Assembly: GCA_024449915.1 (NCBI GenBank)
Contig: JAMZAV010001437.1
Location: 98,563-162,562, forward strand
Direction: 5' to 3'
Source of the DNA: Sweltsa coloradensis
Lineage: Eukaryota; Arthropoda; Insecta; Plecoptera; Chloroperlidae
DNA: 64,000 nt
In this document: positions 22,816-34,762 of the stretch, one piece after another
How positions within the stretch are numbered: position 1 is the first letter of the stretch
How the letters are laid out: every line of letters starts with the position of its first letter
The notes under the pieces: model-generated
The model's database searches: none
The model's input: only the letters and a program-made list of their open reading frames with translations
Told to the model about the DNA's origin: nothing
Position numbers and translations under genes: made by a program

Positions 22816-23064
22816 TTTGATAAATTTAAGTTACAAGGTCAATTGAGGCGCTTGGTGCGTAAACCATTTCATGTGAAAGTGGCACCGAGTGTGCATCCAT
22901 TGTCGCTTAGAAGTTACAAATACTACCAATAGATCATGCCACTGCCTTTCAACACTGCTGCGCCCTTTTTCCATAGTGCTCTAACAGACAGGCGTTTGTG
23001 AGGAACAAAATTATAATGGCAGACAAGGAAGTGTCATCAGACTAAAATTCGAGCGATTTTTGTG

Positions 23065-23175
23065 GATATTAATATTTTTATTATTATTATTATTATTATT
23101 AATATTATTATTATTATTGTTATTATTATTATTACTAAATATTAACAATGTTATTATCATCAAAATTCATACTTA
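23065..23175. repeat. (TTA)n microsatellite
   Basis: Imperfect TTA/ATT trinucleotide run, about 23073-23150, with single-base interruptions. The following DNA to 24059 (rest of intron 5) has no supported gene. Confidence 0.95.
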
Positions 23176-24059
23176 AAGAATTAATAATAATATCAGACCC
23201 CTATTCCAACATGCGTCGGGTTGGGGGGTGACGAGTCACCATTTTCTCGGGCTATGGCTATCAGTGCTTGCTAACCAGGCTCAGCACTTCATCTTCTCCG
23301 CTCTCTGTTAAGACCGGCATTTCCACTAGTTCTCTCCATTTCTTTCTGTCTTCCCAGAGTTTTTCTTTGTTAGTTCTTTCCCATGTCTTATTTTATTTAT
23401 TCGTAGTCAGTTGATGGTATACATAATATAAGCTATTAGCTAATATACATGTCCACATAGACCCTATAGTAAGCTCTCAAAATTAACATAAAATAACTAA
23501 TATTTAACTACATTATTGTATTCCTATAAACTAGACCTACCTATGCTAAATGGGCTAATCTACTCAAACAATCTAAACCTAGGATAGTCTGTAGCTGTTA
23601 CATTGTAATTTTCTCCCATTGTAGGAACTCTTTGACTGAATAGAAGGAGTATTTTAATAATACATTTTTCAGTTCATACCTACTTGAATCTAGAAATATT
23701 GTTGATCTTTTTTATTTGGGTTGGTAGTTTGTTCCATATTTGCGTGGCAGCATAAACAAAAACTTCCCTCTTTCTTCTATACTACTCAATTTTATTTAGT
23801 CTCTCTACCTATCTCTTGGGCGGCCAACTCTTCATACTCTTCCCCATGCTCGTTCCAATTCTCTTCTCGGGCTTCTCTCCCGTTTCATTAGAAACACGAA
23901 TTTACCTTTTCTCTTTATTTTATACAGCTTTTATCATTTTATCTCAAAAATATATTTTTTGAGTTATGCCCTTCTTCCACCCAGTGCCTCAATTATATTT
24001 GGATGTGGCCCTAGCAAATGTCTCCTTTTTTACTAACCCGACTGTTGTTCTCCTGCTAG

Positions 24060-24196
24060 GCTGGAGAAGATCCGAGAGTTCCCGGTGCCAACCCAGGTGA
24101 ACTCGGCTTCACTCCATCCTAACAAGTCGATCTTCATCTGCGCCGGCGAGGATCTCAAGATGTACAAGTTCGACTACACGACCGGGGCTGAGATAG
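24060..24196 (+). CDS. STRAP: STRAP, exon 6
   Basis: Begins with the third base of a Thr codon after GCTAG at 24055-24059, reads LEKIREFPVPTQVNSASLHP, then ICAGEDLKMYKFDYTTGAEI, and ends in phase 1 before GTGAGT at 24197. Matches the family's PATINSASLHP...VAGGEDFKLYKYDYxSGEE segment (sixth blade). Confidence 0.95.
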
Positions 24197-24323
24197 GTGA
24201 GTGTGCCTTGTGTTGCACAGTTGAGATCTGTTTTCGTAGGTGAATTGTGCTGCCATGCGATAAATGGGAATACCTTCATGTGCAAAAATGGTAATTTTCT
24301 TATATATGATGATGTTGTTTCAG

Positions 24324-24529
24324 AGTCGTTCAAGGGTCACTTTGGTCCGGTCCACTGCGTCAGTTTCTCCCCCGACGGTGAGCTGTACGCGAGCGGCTCC
24401 GAGGACGGAACCCTGCGACTTTGGCAGACGACAGTCGGGAAGACGTACGGACTGTGGAAGTGCGTCGATGTGGTGGCCTCGCCTGGGGAGAACAACGTGG
24501 CCGCCAAACAGGAGATCAGCGCTGCGTAA
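24324..24529 (+). CDS. STRAP: STRAP, terminal exon 7
   Basis: After TTTCAG at 24318-24323 it completes Glu and reads [35 protein letters not shown] and [10 protein letters not shown], the last WD repeat and the diagnostic STRAP closure. It then has a short tail ending AAKQEISAA and TAA at 24527-24529. The acidic, Glu-rich C-terminal extension of vertebrate STRAP is missing; after GLWKC there are only about 22 residues. No frame break is needed to reach the stop, so the short tail seems genuine for this lineage. Confidence 0.96.
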
Positions 24530-24840
24530 CATTTGCTGACGCTCGACTAGTGATCTAACCGAGTGGTGAGCTCTATGGAGCCACGCGAATCTATGCCGTC
24601 GCAAGCAATGTCTACTTCAACTAATATGACTGCAGGAGACACGTTTGTTTGAACTCGTCGAGTCAGTGGTTTGTCTATGATTCTACTGATGAGAAAGAAA
24701 TTAGCTGTGAAATCAATAATCTGTTGTTTCTAGTTTCGCCCCAAAAAGAATATTATATAACTTATTATTTTATGTTTTTGTGCACTGACTAGCAACACGG
24801 CCATCCTATTTTAATTCAAATTGCAAGTAACCTAAGTAAA

Positions 24841-24846
24841 AATAAA
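24841..24846 (+). promoter_or_regulatory. Candidate STRAP poly(A) signal
   Basis: First canonical AATAAA after the STRAP stop, 312 bases downstream. The intervening DNA (24530-24840) has no other feature and is the likely 3' UTR. Positional inference only. Confidence 0.4.
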
Positions 24847-25054
24847 ATCATCTGCAAAAGTTTAAACTAATTGCTATTTAATTAGGTCTACTATTAGGTT
24901 GTACCCAACTATGTATTCTGCAGGGGCTTGTTAGTTTGAATTAAAATAGGATTACTGAAACAGCATTTTGTTGGTAAGTGAAGTGACACATTTCTTAGGT
25001 CTTAATTTGGTAATTGCTTGAACACTTATACAATATTTAAGTGAACACTTGTTT

Positions 25055-25327
25055 GTGTGTGTGATTGGGGAAAAGAAGAAAGGAGACCAACAGCTTACCT
25101 TAAACGAGATGGGCAGCTGTGTGAAACTGGCTGGTTAACAAATATATTTACAAAACAGATACACAATGCCTGATCGCCATCGGTGACCAAGGCCACGTTG
25201 GCCAAAACGTACAATATTATGTATCTGTTTTGTAAAGATATTTGTTAACCAGCCAGTTTCACGCAGCTGCTCATCTCGTTTAAGGTAAGCTGTTGGTCTC
25301 CTTTCTTTCTTCCCCAATCACACACAC
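25055..25327. mobile_element. Foldback element: roughly 110 bp near-perfect arms, 50 bp loop
   Basis: GTGTGTGTGATTGGGG at 25055 pairs with CCCCAATCACACACAC ending 25327. Pairing continues through ACCAACAGCTTACCTTAAAC, CTGGCTGGTTAACAAATAT and TTTACAAAACAGATAC with few mismatches. The loop is roughly 25162-25218. No coding capacity, no clear target duplication. Confidence 0.92.
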
Positions 25328-25427
25328 TAACCTAGCCGAGGCATTCTATCACAACCAACATCTCTTGTGTTTGCTAATTTTATATTGATCAAATTCATTA
25401 TGTATGCATGTTTCAATTAGTAGGTGC

Positions 25428-25515
25428 CGTCCGCTGTGGCACGTAAGATTAGGGCACTGGTATGAAGTGTATGGCTCTATGAGGACGTGGGTTCAAATCC
25501 CGCAAAAGGCATGTT
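25428..25515 (+). mobile_element. tRNA-like segment, probably tRNA(Ser)-derived SINE head
   Basis: CTGTGGCACGTAAGATTAGG (degenerate A-box region), a long variable-arm-like GGCTCTATGAGGACG, and B-box GGGTTCAAATCCC followed by GCAAAAGGC. Spacing fits a class II tRNA, but the arms do not fold cleanly. Probably a SINE head rather than a working tRNA gene. Confidence 0.5.
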
Positions 25516-25745
25516 TTTTGTAATGGTCCTTCCATCGTCATTTGTCACCACTCATCGCCTCGAATAGCCTTAGTGCATTAATATGAGTCGTTAAGCAACA
25601 TAAATTATCTTCATCTTCAATTAGTAGGCATACCTTTATACTATGTGGTATATTTGTTACTTATGGAATAATACAGTACAAGCTACAAACCGACCGAGAG
25701 TTACGTAAACATTAGAGGTGGGCAAGGATGTCTTATTCATTTTTG

Positions 25746-26157
25746 TAGGGTTGTGCAAACCCACTATTTTTACTTCAAACTCAAACTTCATAGTTTTGAA
25801 TATCGAACTTCAAACTTAATAAAAACTTTGATTTGAACCGAACTCAAACCGAACTTAAATGGAATATCAAACAGGTACATATAATAGGTAAAATAGTGAT
25901 TAAGTCTGGACCAGCACCTCCACCAAGAAAGTATGTAACTTCTGGACCGGCACCTCCATCATCCATTTTTTATTTAAAAAAAAAATTGTACCTGTAAACT
26001 GAGAACCATTTTTTTACATGTCAAATAATAGGTGCCCGCACACCACTACAAATTTGCAAAAACAAAATTATTTTTTCCAAACTTAAAAACTTTTTTTTCA
26101 CTCGAACTCAAATTCAAAATCTTTTAAGTTTGAATTTCGAACGTTCGCACATCCCTA
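25746..26157. mobile_element. TA-flanked MITE with GGG(A/T)TGTGC ends, copy 2
   Basis: TA at 25746-25747, left end GGGTTGTGCAAAC, right end GTTCGCACATCCC, TA at 26156-26157. Same family as 7357-7695, with AAACTCAAAC/TTTGAATTTCGAAC subterminal blocks. About 410 bp, noncoding. Confidence 0.72.
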
Positions 26158-29100
26158 CTTATTTCATCAATCTATATTCGATATTTGAAAATATTTACTA
26201 ATAATATTGTACTAATTTAACTAATAATACTTCCTAAAATTCTCTAGTAAAATATCCCCATCAATACACGTTACGTTAGCTTATGAGTAGCTACCTAAGA
26301 ATGTAGTCCTGCACTAGTGCACCTCAGTCATGCCCTTAGCTAGCCGTATTGAATAAATATCATGTAAATTGATTAGAAACACATTAAATTATAGTTTATG
26401 CATAATATACCGACGTATTATCTTGAACAAGGCGATTCAAGAGAAAAAGTCCACCTCGCAAATATCAGCTAGTAAGAGAGGAGTATATTACTCCCCGAAA
26501 CTAGAGGCAAGCTCTGGCAATCGTCGTCGGGGACACCTTCCCCTTCCCTTGACAACCTCCCCGACGACGATGACAATGACACAACGAACGATGACAGACG
26601 ATGACGACCGCGACGTGAAACCCCCCTTCCTTCCCCTACCCGTGGCTGGTTCTGACCAGCATAGGCCCCTCCTCCCCATATCCTCTAGGCTAGAGTGGTG
26701 CATTATGACCTAACGGTTGACGCGTCCTTAATCCAAATTTAAAAAAAAAAAAATAACTAAAAAAATGGCCACCATCTAATAATGGCCGCACCCCTATTTT
26801 AACCGCTGAAATTTAAAAAGTATCTCATAAATACTTTTGACAGATGGCTGCACATAATGGCCGCAATCCACTTTTTAAAATTGTTTTTTTTCAATATAGG
26901 CATACCTGCGGCTTATATTAGCATACCGTAAATAGAAATACGGTATGTGGGTAATCTATAAATGATAATTGCCCATCTCAATACCCATATTCTAATTCTA
27001 TATCTATGCCCATCTCTAGTTAAGATTAAAAAATAAAACGTAGATGGATATTCTTTTAGATTTAAAACAAAGCTCGTTAATGAGTGAAGATGAACTACTC
27101 CCTACTTGTTAAATTGGTCTCCACATGCTTTAAATCTGTGATCTTGCCTTCAATGTTAAATAAGGAAATTACCTATTTTACTTTCCATTCATTATTTTTC
27201 TTTTGTACGTAATGTCAATCAACTAGGCCTACTACATATACTTTGCCACATTTGATCTAAGTGGACCTGCAAAGGTGTGATACTATAGGCTTAAGTTATA
27301 ATTTAATTTAAGTATGATAAGTTTACTATGGTTTAAATGCTGGTGAAACTGAACGGTGAAGGCTGACTTATGAGTGACGGAAATTGGGGAAACGGTTAGT
27401 GTGAATGTGAGACACAACACAACAAAACAAATTTGCAAGAGTGGTGGTATGAGCTGCCAAATTTAATTCTTTTAGAATATCCTATCACCAAGTCTTGTTT
27501 TCTGTTCCCTAACATTCTTGACAAATCATAAATCAGCCTTGAGTACATAATGGTCTTAATGGTGAATGTTAATTGTCTTATTAAATTTTAGTTTTACAGT
27601 TTGGTACAATACCTACATATAAATATAATTGATCGGTTGAATATAAAACAAACATGGAAACATGCATGTTTGAAATACATAGTATGTATTATGAAGAAAT
27701 AAATTATATTTACCTATGAAATAAAATTAACTTTAGACAATGCATTCAATATATTGAATCTTTTTCTTGTTATCCTTGCAACAACATCACTTTGAGAGAT
27801 CAGTATCTTGAGAAAAGTTCAATATCAATATCGTGAATATTCAATACACATCACGTTTCATGACGGCTGGGTAACACCTCGAAATCACCCCAACTCTACT
27901 TGCTGTATAAGGTGCTTGAGTGTGTAGCGCGCCACGGCTTGGCTGCGGCGCCCTAACGGGCACCTAGATATAGTACAGTAGGCCTAGGCCTACTGTAGTA
28001 TTAATAAATTATAATTGAAACCAATAAGCTAAAAAGAAATGTAAAAAACTAAAAATACAGTCCCAATTTGTCTATAAAATTATGTTTAAAAAAAATTTCA
28101 ATGAGTCCATGAAAATGATACTGTAAAATTTGATAATTTTCTACAGATAATTGTTTTTTTCAACTAGTACAGTATTGTTTCCCGCTTTTGCGGTATTTAA
28201 ATAAAATCGATGTGTAACGAGTGTAATAAATACAGTGATATTGATACTTTTCCCACCCCTAGGCATACTCCTCTTGCAATGGGACCCTAATGTTGAGTTT
28301 CAGTTGTAAACAACATTGTTTGGGTCAAATAAACTAAAAACGTTTGACTGATCAACACTGAAACCATATAGACTATAAATAAGATCATGAACAACGTATG
28401 GAATCATATTCATCGTACATTTAATTGCCTTGTACCATTACAGACCTTTCATTAAGACTGGCTATAATAAACGTTTTCTCTACTAAGAGGTCGTACAACA
28501 AGAAGGTTGTAAAGAGTCTGAGATCTCCAGAGATGAATGGCTACTTGGTAATCTGAATGATTAAGTTGAGTACGACCAATGAAAATAACATCTAAGGAAG
28601 GAAGAGTTTTAGCCGTTGGATTTTATTACGATTATTTGCACTGGCAGAGATCTGTGATCTTGCGTATCTGTCTTTTGGTGGTCTTGTACGACAGCTAGGG
28701 CTACAATGTGGGCCTATTCCACCCCAAACCTAGGCAGGTTTCTATAGATTAAATATCTCCCTTACTAACATGTCAAACCTCGAGAAGATAGTTGAGTTGG
28801 ACTTTGATGACTAAGCCGTTAGATCTTTAATCTGGTGTTAGGATTCAAATATCTTATAAATTCAAATCTGAAACATATGTTATCAGTCACACTACCCACT
28901 TTGTCATGATTAGGCTTCTACAAATTCTTAGATTTCATATTCATGTACTTGTGGCCACAATAACTAAAATAAAGTATATTCACATTGAAGGTATCCCATG
29001 GTGATTCCCTTGAGTTGTGGAATATTTTTTTTCCCCCAATCTCTAGTGAAATATCTTCTTTTTTTTACAAATTCTCATTTCAAGTTACGTATGTCTCCTT

Positions 29101-29872
29101 TATGCATGTTTTATTTTATTTTTTTAAAGTTCCATTTTCTCCACATTTTTGTTTAAAATAATGCTTAAAAATTAATGTGTGTCACAGTGTGTGTATATAA
29201 TTGAAATTGTATTTTCCGTGTAAAATTATTTTCTGATTTACTGTATCTTGTGTCTTCCTCATTTTGTTGTTGTTTTTTGGTCTTGCTCTGAATTTGTTTA
29301 TGTAAGAATCCACTTATCAATGTTTATTAGTCGCCAAAATCTTGTACGACTGGCTCGTACCACTTGATTTGTGTACTTTACAATGCTGCATTGTCACTTC
29401 ATGCCCAAATGATACCCATATTTCCGATTGATGAATCTACTGCTTTATTAACCTATAGGTACGCTATTGCCTTAAATATTTTATAAGTATCTGGTAACAG
29501 ATAGATTTACCCTAGGTAGTTAGTAGTTGCCATGACAGTACAGGCATTGTTATTACATTTTAGTTTAGGTATTTGTGATCTACTCATTGCTTTGAAACCC
29601 ACCCATAAAGTTTAATTGTTTTTCATGTTCATTTGAAGTAAATATAGTACAGATATGCTTTGTCTTTCTCCCCTCCAATATGTATTGCTAGGATGTATTT
29701 ATTATTTGTTATTATATGTATTCTTATAAATAAAACAGTAAAGATGTTCAAAAGTGTTGCTGGTGATGTTATTAATTTGTAAAGACAGAAACAGTTCCAC
29801 CCTTCCTTGTAAGTAAAAATCAATAATGAATAATTATTTATTTACGTATATTATCCTTTTCAGTAATAAACA
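26158..29872. other. Intergenic, no gene seen
   Basis: AT-rich. A C-rich stretch with a TCGTCGTCGGGGA / TCCCCGACGACGA hairpin lies at about 26521-26572; the open frames across it are low-complexity. A possible right end of a hAT-like element (ACTTTTCCCACCCCTA) is at about 28246-28261 without a convincing left end. TAGGCCTA is tandem at about 27978-27990. Confidence 0.5.
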
Positions 29873-29874
29873 TA

Positions 29875-30046
29875 CTGTATTGTCCTGAATATAAGCCTAC
29901 CTTTTTTTCATTATTTTAAGTCTTAAAAGTCCCATGCCAGCTGAAAATGCATGCTTAAGCATATGATTTTTTTTTTTTAAATTTCAACAAGAAAAGTTGG
30001 GGAGTCGGCTTATATTCAGGTTCGACCTATATTCGGCACAATACAT
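29875..30046. mobile_element. TA-flanked MITE, CCGTATTGTCC-type ends, copy 1
   Basis: Left CTGTATTGTCCTGAATATAA after TA at 29873-29874; right CCTATATTCGGCACAATACAT before TA at 30047-30048. A second copy in the opposite orientation is at 46235-46401. About 172 bp, noncoding, Tc1/mariner-like target. Confidence 0.75.
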
Positions 30047-30329
30047 TAACTAATGAGTAATAATAAGTCACTTACCGTAGCTATGTGAAGGTGTCTCCAG
30101 TCATCAAAATTCCAGTACTACAGACCCTCTTTTTACCCGTATATCTTCATCATCCCTAGCACCAGTCTGTAATTGCAAGAAAAAACAAGATCAATCAAGT
30201 GTTTTAGACTTCTTCCCATTGCATCTTCTTTCCTCCCTCCCTACGCAAATTTCTTAGACACTGACTGTTTTTTCAGGGAGGCTGGGCTCGGACTACTCGG
30301 TGCTGCGGATTTCAAACCAGTTCGTAAAG

Positions 30330-31790
30330 TTTATCAAGAGCTTTTAGGGCCCCGGGAAATTAAATCAGTCCGAGCCAAAAGGTTTAGAAATGTCACCGCT
30401 TGCCCCCAAAAAGTACAAAAGGCCCCAGCTGTTTGGGGGCGGTTATTGCTGTTGTTGTTGGAAGCAGTGGGGTTTTGGGGTTGGACGATTACAAAAAAAT
30501 GGCCGCGGGGTTCGCATATTTTTAAAACTTATTTCGAACTATCAACCCAGCCAGAAAAAGGGGGGCGGGGAAACCGAGAAAGGTGGGGGCCCAAACAAAC
30601 AGAGCGTTTTTTCCCAAACCAAAATAAAACTTTTCACCGAACGAGCTCGTACCCAAATAGTCCCCCAGCCCCCGCCCGCCCCGTAAACGTATTTAAAATG
30701 ATAATAAAACCTCCTAATCCTTATAATTTTTTTAACAAAAAAAAATGATGGATAAAATTTTTCCGTTGGTTTTTAAGATTTTGTTTTTTGTAATGTTGGG
30801 CCTTTTTTAAATAGCCAAAAAATTTAAAAATGTTTTTTTTTTTTATGTATTTATTTATTTAAAACATCCCTATTCAGTTAAAAAACTGATTTAAAAGGAG
30901 GACAAATAAATAAATCTAAAACATGGGGTTCGAAACAACAATGAAAACCTTAAAAGAAAAAAAATTAAAATTTTTTTAAAAAACTTTGTGTTATGTTTTG
31001 CGGGCAAATTTCGCTCGGTAGATAAACTTGTAGCGGGGACCAAAACACCCCTAGGTACGCCACGACCCGGGGGAAAAAAACTTTTTTCGACTCAAAACTC
31101 CCTTTGGGGAAAAGCTCAATCCCTCAGTATGTAAAGTTAAAATAGGAAAAATCCCATTCCCGGGGAAAAAGGGGGTAAATTATTTTTGGTTTTTTAATTT
31201 TTAAGAAAAAAGAAAAAACCTTTAAATAAAAATTTACCTTTTTTCAAAAGTTGGCAAAGGGAAAAATTAAAAAAATTTATGTTATTAAAAATTTTTTGTT
31301 GGGGACTAAATTTATTTTATTAGTCCCCTAAAAGATTTTAAATACCCCAATGATATAGCTATTGGTAGGCATATCGTCATATTTTGTGCATAATTTAATT
31401 CTGTTTTATTAAAAATAAAGATGATTTGGTTGGGTCATTCTGGGCCGCGAAAGCCTTTGATTTAAAATTACTTGTTTAATAAAGTAATTAATATTTAAAC
31501 TAAAAAAATTCTGATGACACAGCTCGGGGCTGAGTTTGTTTATTTTGGCAATCAAAGAGCGATGCACGCGTAAAGTAGGAATGTTTGGGTTTTAAAATTC
31601 TAGGGGTAAACCTGCCAAAAACAAGTATGCCCCTTTTCAGGTTTGGATCCACGAAGGGAGGGGGGGTTTTTATTTAAAAAGGTAAAGCCGTACTTTACTA
31701 TTATTTCGGTATCCCTTAAGGTTAGGCATTTTTCGTTTTTATTTAAATCTAAAATTTACCTTGCTATTTAGGAGTTAAATTCCTACTCTA
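30330..31790. other. Block of anomalous homopolymer-rich sequence, probably poor base calling
   Basis: All four bases occur as frequent short runs (GGGG, CCCC, AAAA, TTTT back to back), unlike the flanking DNA. A dispersed repeat within it (30860-30960) matches the clean copy at 8795-8935 only in a smeared way, with neighbouring bases doubled. Long open frames here (30173-30748 and 30390-30686) are a by-product of lost stop codons. I annotate no gene. Confidence 0.55.
30860..30965 (+). repeat. Dispersed repeat, copy 2 (pair with 8795-8935)
   Basis: Retains AAAAAACTGATTTA, AAGGAGGACAA and CAACAATGAAAAC in the order of copy 1; the intervening bases are distorted. Confidence 0.55.
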
Positions 31791-31846
31791 AAATGTTTGA
31801 ATTTCCCAAAGTTAATTCCTTTAAATGTGAGGTTGTGAATTGAGTT

Positions 31847-31952
31847 TGTAGTTGTATGTATGTATGATTATGTATGTATGTATGTATGTTGTATGTATGT
31901 ATATGTTGTATGTATGTAGTATGTATGTATGTGTATGTATGTAGTATGTCTT
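31847..31952. repeat. (TATG)n microsatellite
   Basis: Imperfect GTAT/TATG tetranucleotide run; abuts the 3' end of the Helitron-like copy C. Confidence 0.95.
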
Positions 31953-31967
31953 CACTATGATTATTAA

Positions 31968-32482
31968 CTAGAAAGCTTCGCAAACGCTTTTCAGCGCGTT
32001 GTTGGCTCAGCGTAATGGTGCATTGAGCTGCATGTTGCTATCAGATTTTTGTGTTCTGTGAAAAAATAATTACAATCGGATTAAACATGTAGTGGTACAA
32101 GTCGAAGAAATTAAGAAAAACTTAAAACAATCGTAAAATTGCTATTTTCATTAAGAATAATTTTGGTTGCGCTCAAATTTCCACGAGAGATATTATTCAT
32201 AAGTTAGGTTCTGTGAAAAATTCGTTACATTGGTGGATAAAAATGTAGGTGTTAAGCTAAGTTTTTTTTTTTAAACAAAAAAAATCGTAAAATTGCAATT
32301 TTCATAGAAATAATTTTTGATTGCGCTCAAAAAGTGCAGTTCTAGTTCAGAAGATTTCAAAGGCTCTAAAATTTTATCGCTTTAGTCGGAATCGAGTTAA
32401 CAAACACAAAAATATAAACAAAAAAAAACATTCCGGATTTTTTTCTCCAGTGTAGTGGAATGGAATCTTCGCTTCGATCATC
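31968..32482 (-). mobile_element. Helitron-like nonautonomous element, copy C (minus strand)
   Basis: On the minus strand it starts GATCGAAGCGAAGATTCCAT and ends CCAACAACGCGCTG, hairpin AACGC...GCGTT, then CTTTCTAG. The same ends occur in copy D (44779-45428), and the interior shares ATCCGATTGTAAT and TTTTTCACAGAA. Noncoding; abuts the TATG microsatellite. Confidence 0.6.
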
Positions 32483-33650
32483 AATCATAATTAGATAGGG
32501 CGCTTTAACAGCGAAGATAATTATTTCGCACCTCAGAGATCTATAGAAAATGTTTAAATAACTTTCGCGGGCCCCCTGAACTCCAGCTTCATATATACAC
32601 GGCGGTGCATGCACCCACATTAAATACTGTAGAGATAATGATTCTCATGTCACCCAGACGGCCGCCGGACTGCGAATTTCCCAAACCCAATGTCAACATA
32701 ACCTCAATTCCAAGACTCCATCTTTATAGAAAAACATTTTACTAATATTTTATTGTAAGCAAATCTACTGATATTAACTAAACTTTTGGAGTTAAATTGT
32801 CCCGAAATAATTGTCTTATATATATTTATGTGTTATTGTTTCAGGTTTGCGAGAAGGTGAGCCTAGACCACATTCTTCAGGGCGTCCTTCGGCTAGGGGC
32901 CTAGGGCTGGGCATGCCTACCCACAACCCTGCATTTTGGGTTGGGAATTTCATGCTCTGGTTCAGAGTCCAACTGGATTTCTGCTTGTACGTAAACCTAC
33001 TGTTTCACCTTTTTCTTTATTGTTAGCTGTAGAGTGAATGCCTGGGCTCTAGGCACTAGGGCCTAGTATATCTAAAATTTTGTCCAGGCCTAGGGCCGCA
33101 CTTCTTCGGCTAGGGGGTCCAACTTTTATACACCTTGGGTTTAAAACTGCTATATGCCCTTTTTACTATTATGTAAAGGTGTACTTTCGTTAGGTTAGCC
33201 GAATTTCCCCTGGGTACAGTGCGCCGCGCATTTACAGGATATAATCCCCCATAAGAGCACCCGAAATCCTTTCCGTTAGTGTATATAAAAGTTGGATCCC
33301 CCTAGCCAAAGAAGTACCCTAGGGCCTAGGCCTAACTTCTGTGTTGTGAGTCACAATGTGGTAGGCTGCCTAGGCTAGAGGCCTACCTTTGCTAAGGTCT
33401 GGTTCCCATGGTTTAACCAAAGTTGACGTCGGACCATGGCACTGAGCATTAGTCACGTGCCATTATTCAGCTAGGCCTACCAATTTACTTATTTCCCCCA
33501 CCACACCATTCTATTGGGCCAGTTAAGCCAATGGTGATTTTCTCTGCTGCCTTCACTTGCAAGTAATTGGGCAGATGCTAAGAACTGGAATGCATCAGCA
33601 GCCACTTCAAGCACACAATTTTGTTTCTAGAGCGTGGTTGCAACTTGCTG
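32483..33650. other. Intergenic, no gene seen
   Basis: Contains several TAGGCCTA and TAGGGCCTA variants (33050-33380). Nothing else supported. Confidence 0.5.
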
Positions 33651-34074
33651 GCTAATGCCCAGTTCACAGAGAGTCGTAGTCGTAGTCGTAGTCGTAGTCG
33701 TAAGCAATGGTTTTAACAAAGAACTTCGCGTAAAGATGGTCATTTATTGTCGAAGCTCTTTGGCATTTGGATGTGACGTCATCCATCTAAAAAAACTTGA
33801 TAGAAACGGGAACTGGAAGTAGTCTCTCAATTGACTCTCAACATAGTAGCGCAACTGACTCGAGTAGGTATCATCTCATTGGTCGGTTGTAAGTGACGTT
33901 TCAAGCTCTGATTCGCTCGTTGTAAGAATTTGTTGCTTAGTCGTAAGAAAGATGAAAATTTCATTTTCTACGACTGGACAAGACTAAACCATACAACGTG
34001 TTCCCTATACTTTACCATTGCTTGTGACTACGACTACGACTACGACTACGACTTTATGTGAACTGGGCATTAGC
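33651..34074. mobile_element. Inverted-repeat element with (AGTCGT)n arms
   Basis: GCTAATGCCCAGTTCACA at 33651 pairs with TGTGAACTGGGCATTAGC ending 34074. Immediately inside, five or so AGTCGT/TCGTAG hexamers on the left mirror ACTACG hexamers on the right, followed by GCAATGG against CCATTGC. Noncoding interior. Target duplication is ambiguous: TA inside GCTAATG is possible. Confidence 0.85.
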
Positions 34075-34653
34075 AAACTCAATTGTTAAATATCGCAGGC
34101 ATTAGACAAAAGATCAATTTGATTTTATCATTACGGTAGGTATTCTACCAGTACCGGTAGAGAGAGCCTAGGCCTAGGTAGGCCTGTCTGCAACTACGGG
34201 AAAGGACAGGCAAGAGTCCGCAAGACTGGCTAATCAATGGCCATCCGTCAAAGAGTCAAATTGTCTTGAGAACACTGTCTATCCCTACTATGTAGGCCTA
34301 CTATATTACCTACCTACTAGGCTACTTGAGGATGGATACACACCTCATTGGTTTGGGAAGAGGGAGAGTAGGCCTAGTATACAGGCTAAATGATGTTGTT
34401 AAGAAGGGCTTTAGGAACTTGAGTTTTGTCATCAGAGTCTTAGGAACAGGGATGTAGGCGTACCTATTGTAATTTGTAACATGTATTGCAAAACACTAGT
34501 CAAACCCTTACTTGAATTATGTGGCATCTGTTTGGCAGGGCTAAAAAAATACCATGCCCGAGATGTCCGGGGCATGTAAAAAAAAGTGGTCGGGCAAGTA
34601 AATTATTTTCCCACATGCCCCGGGCATGTGGGAAAATCTCTCACTATCACCCG

Positions 34654-34762
34654 TGCTTAGCTCTCGAGTCTCGTCTCAAGATGAGCCTGGGAAAAAAGAT
34701 AAGTCACTTGTCCAGTAATAAGTCCCATGCGTTGTGATTACAGATTTCGTAATCAATTGAAA
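34654..34762 (+). repeat. Dispersed repeat pair, copy 1
   Basis: TTAGCTCTCG, AAGAT.AGCC.GGGAAA, AGATAAG, CCTATGCG-like and GTGATTAC.GATTTC match 46771-46868 in order. No coding. Confidence 0.5.

Noticed and set aside
25428..25515. Functional tRNA(Ser) gene
   Set aside because: Class II-like spacing but a degenerate A-box and poor arm pairing; more like a SINE head.
26369..26713. 114-codon frame rich in Thr, Met, Asp and Pro
   Set aside because: Low-complexity translation of a C-rich hairpin region.
30173..30748. 191-codon open frame
   Set aside because: Lies largely in the homopolymer-rich anomalous block, has no domain and repeated single-amino-acid runs; a by-product of distorted sequence.
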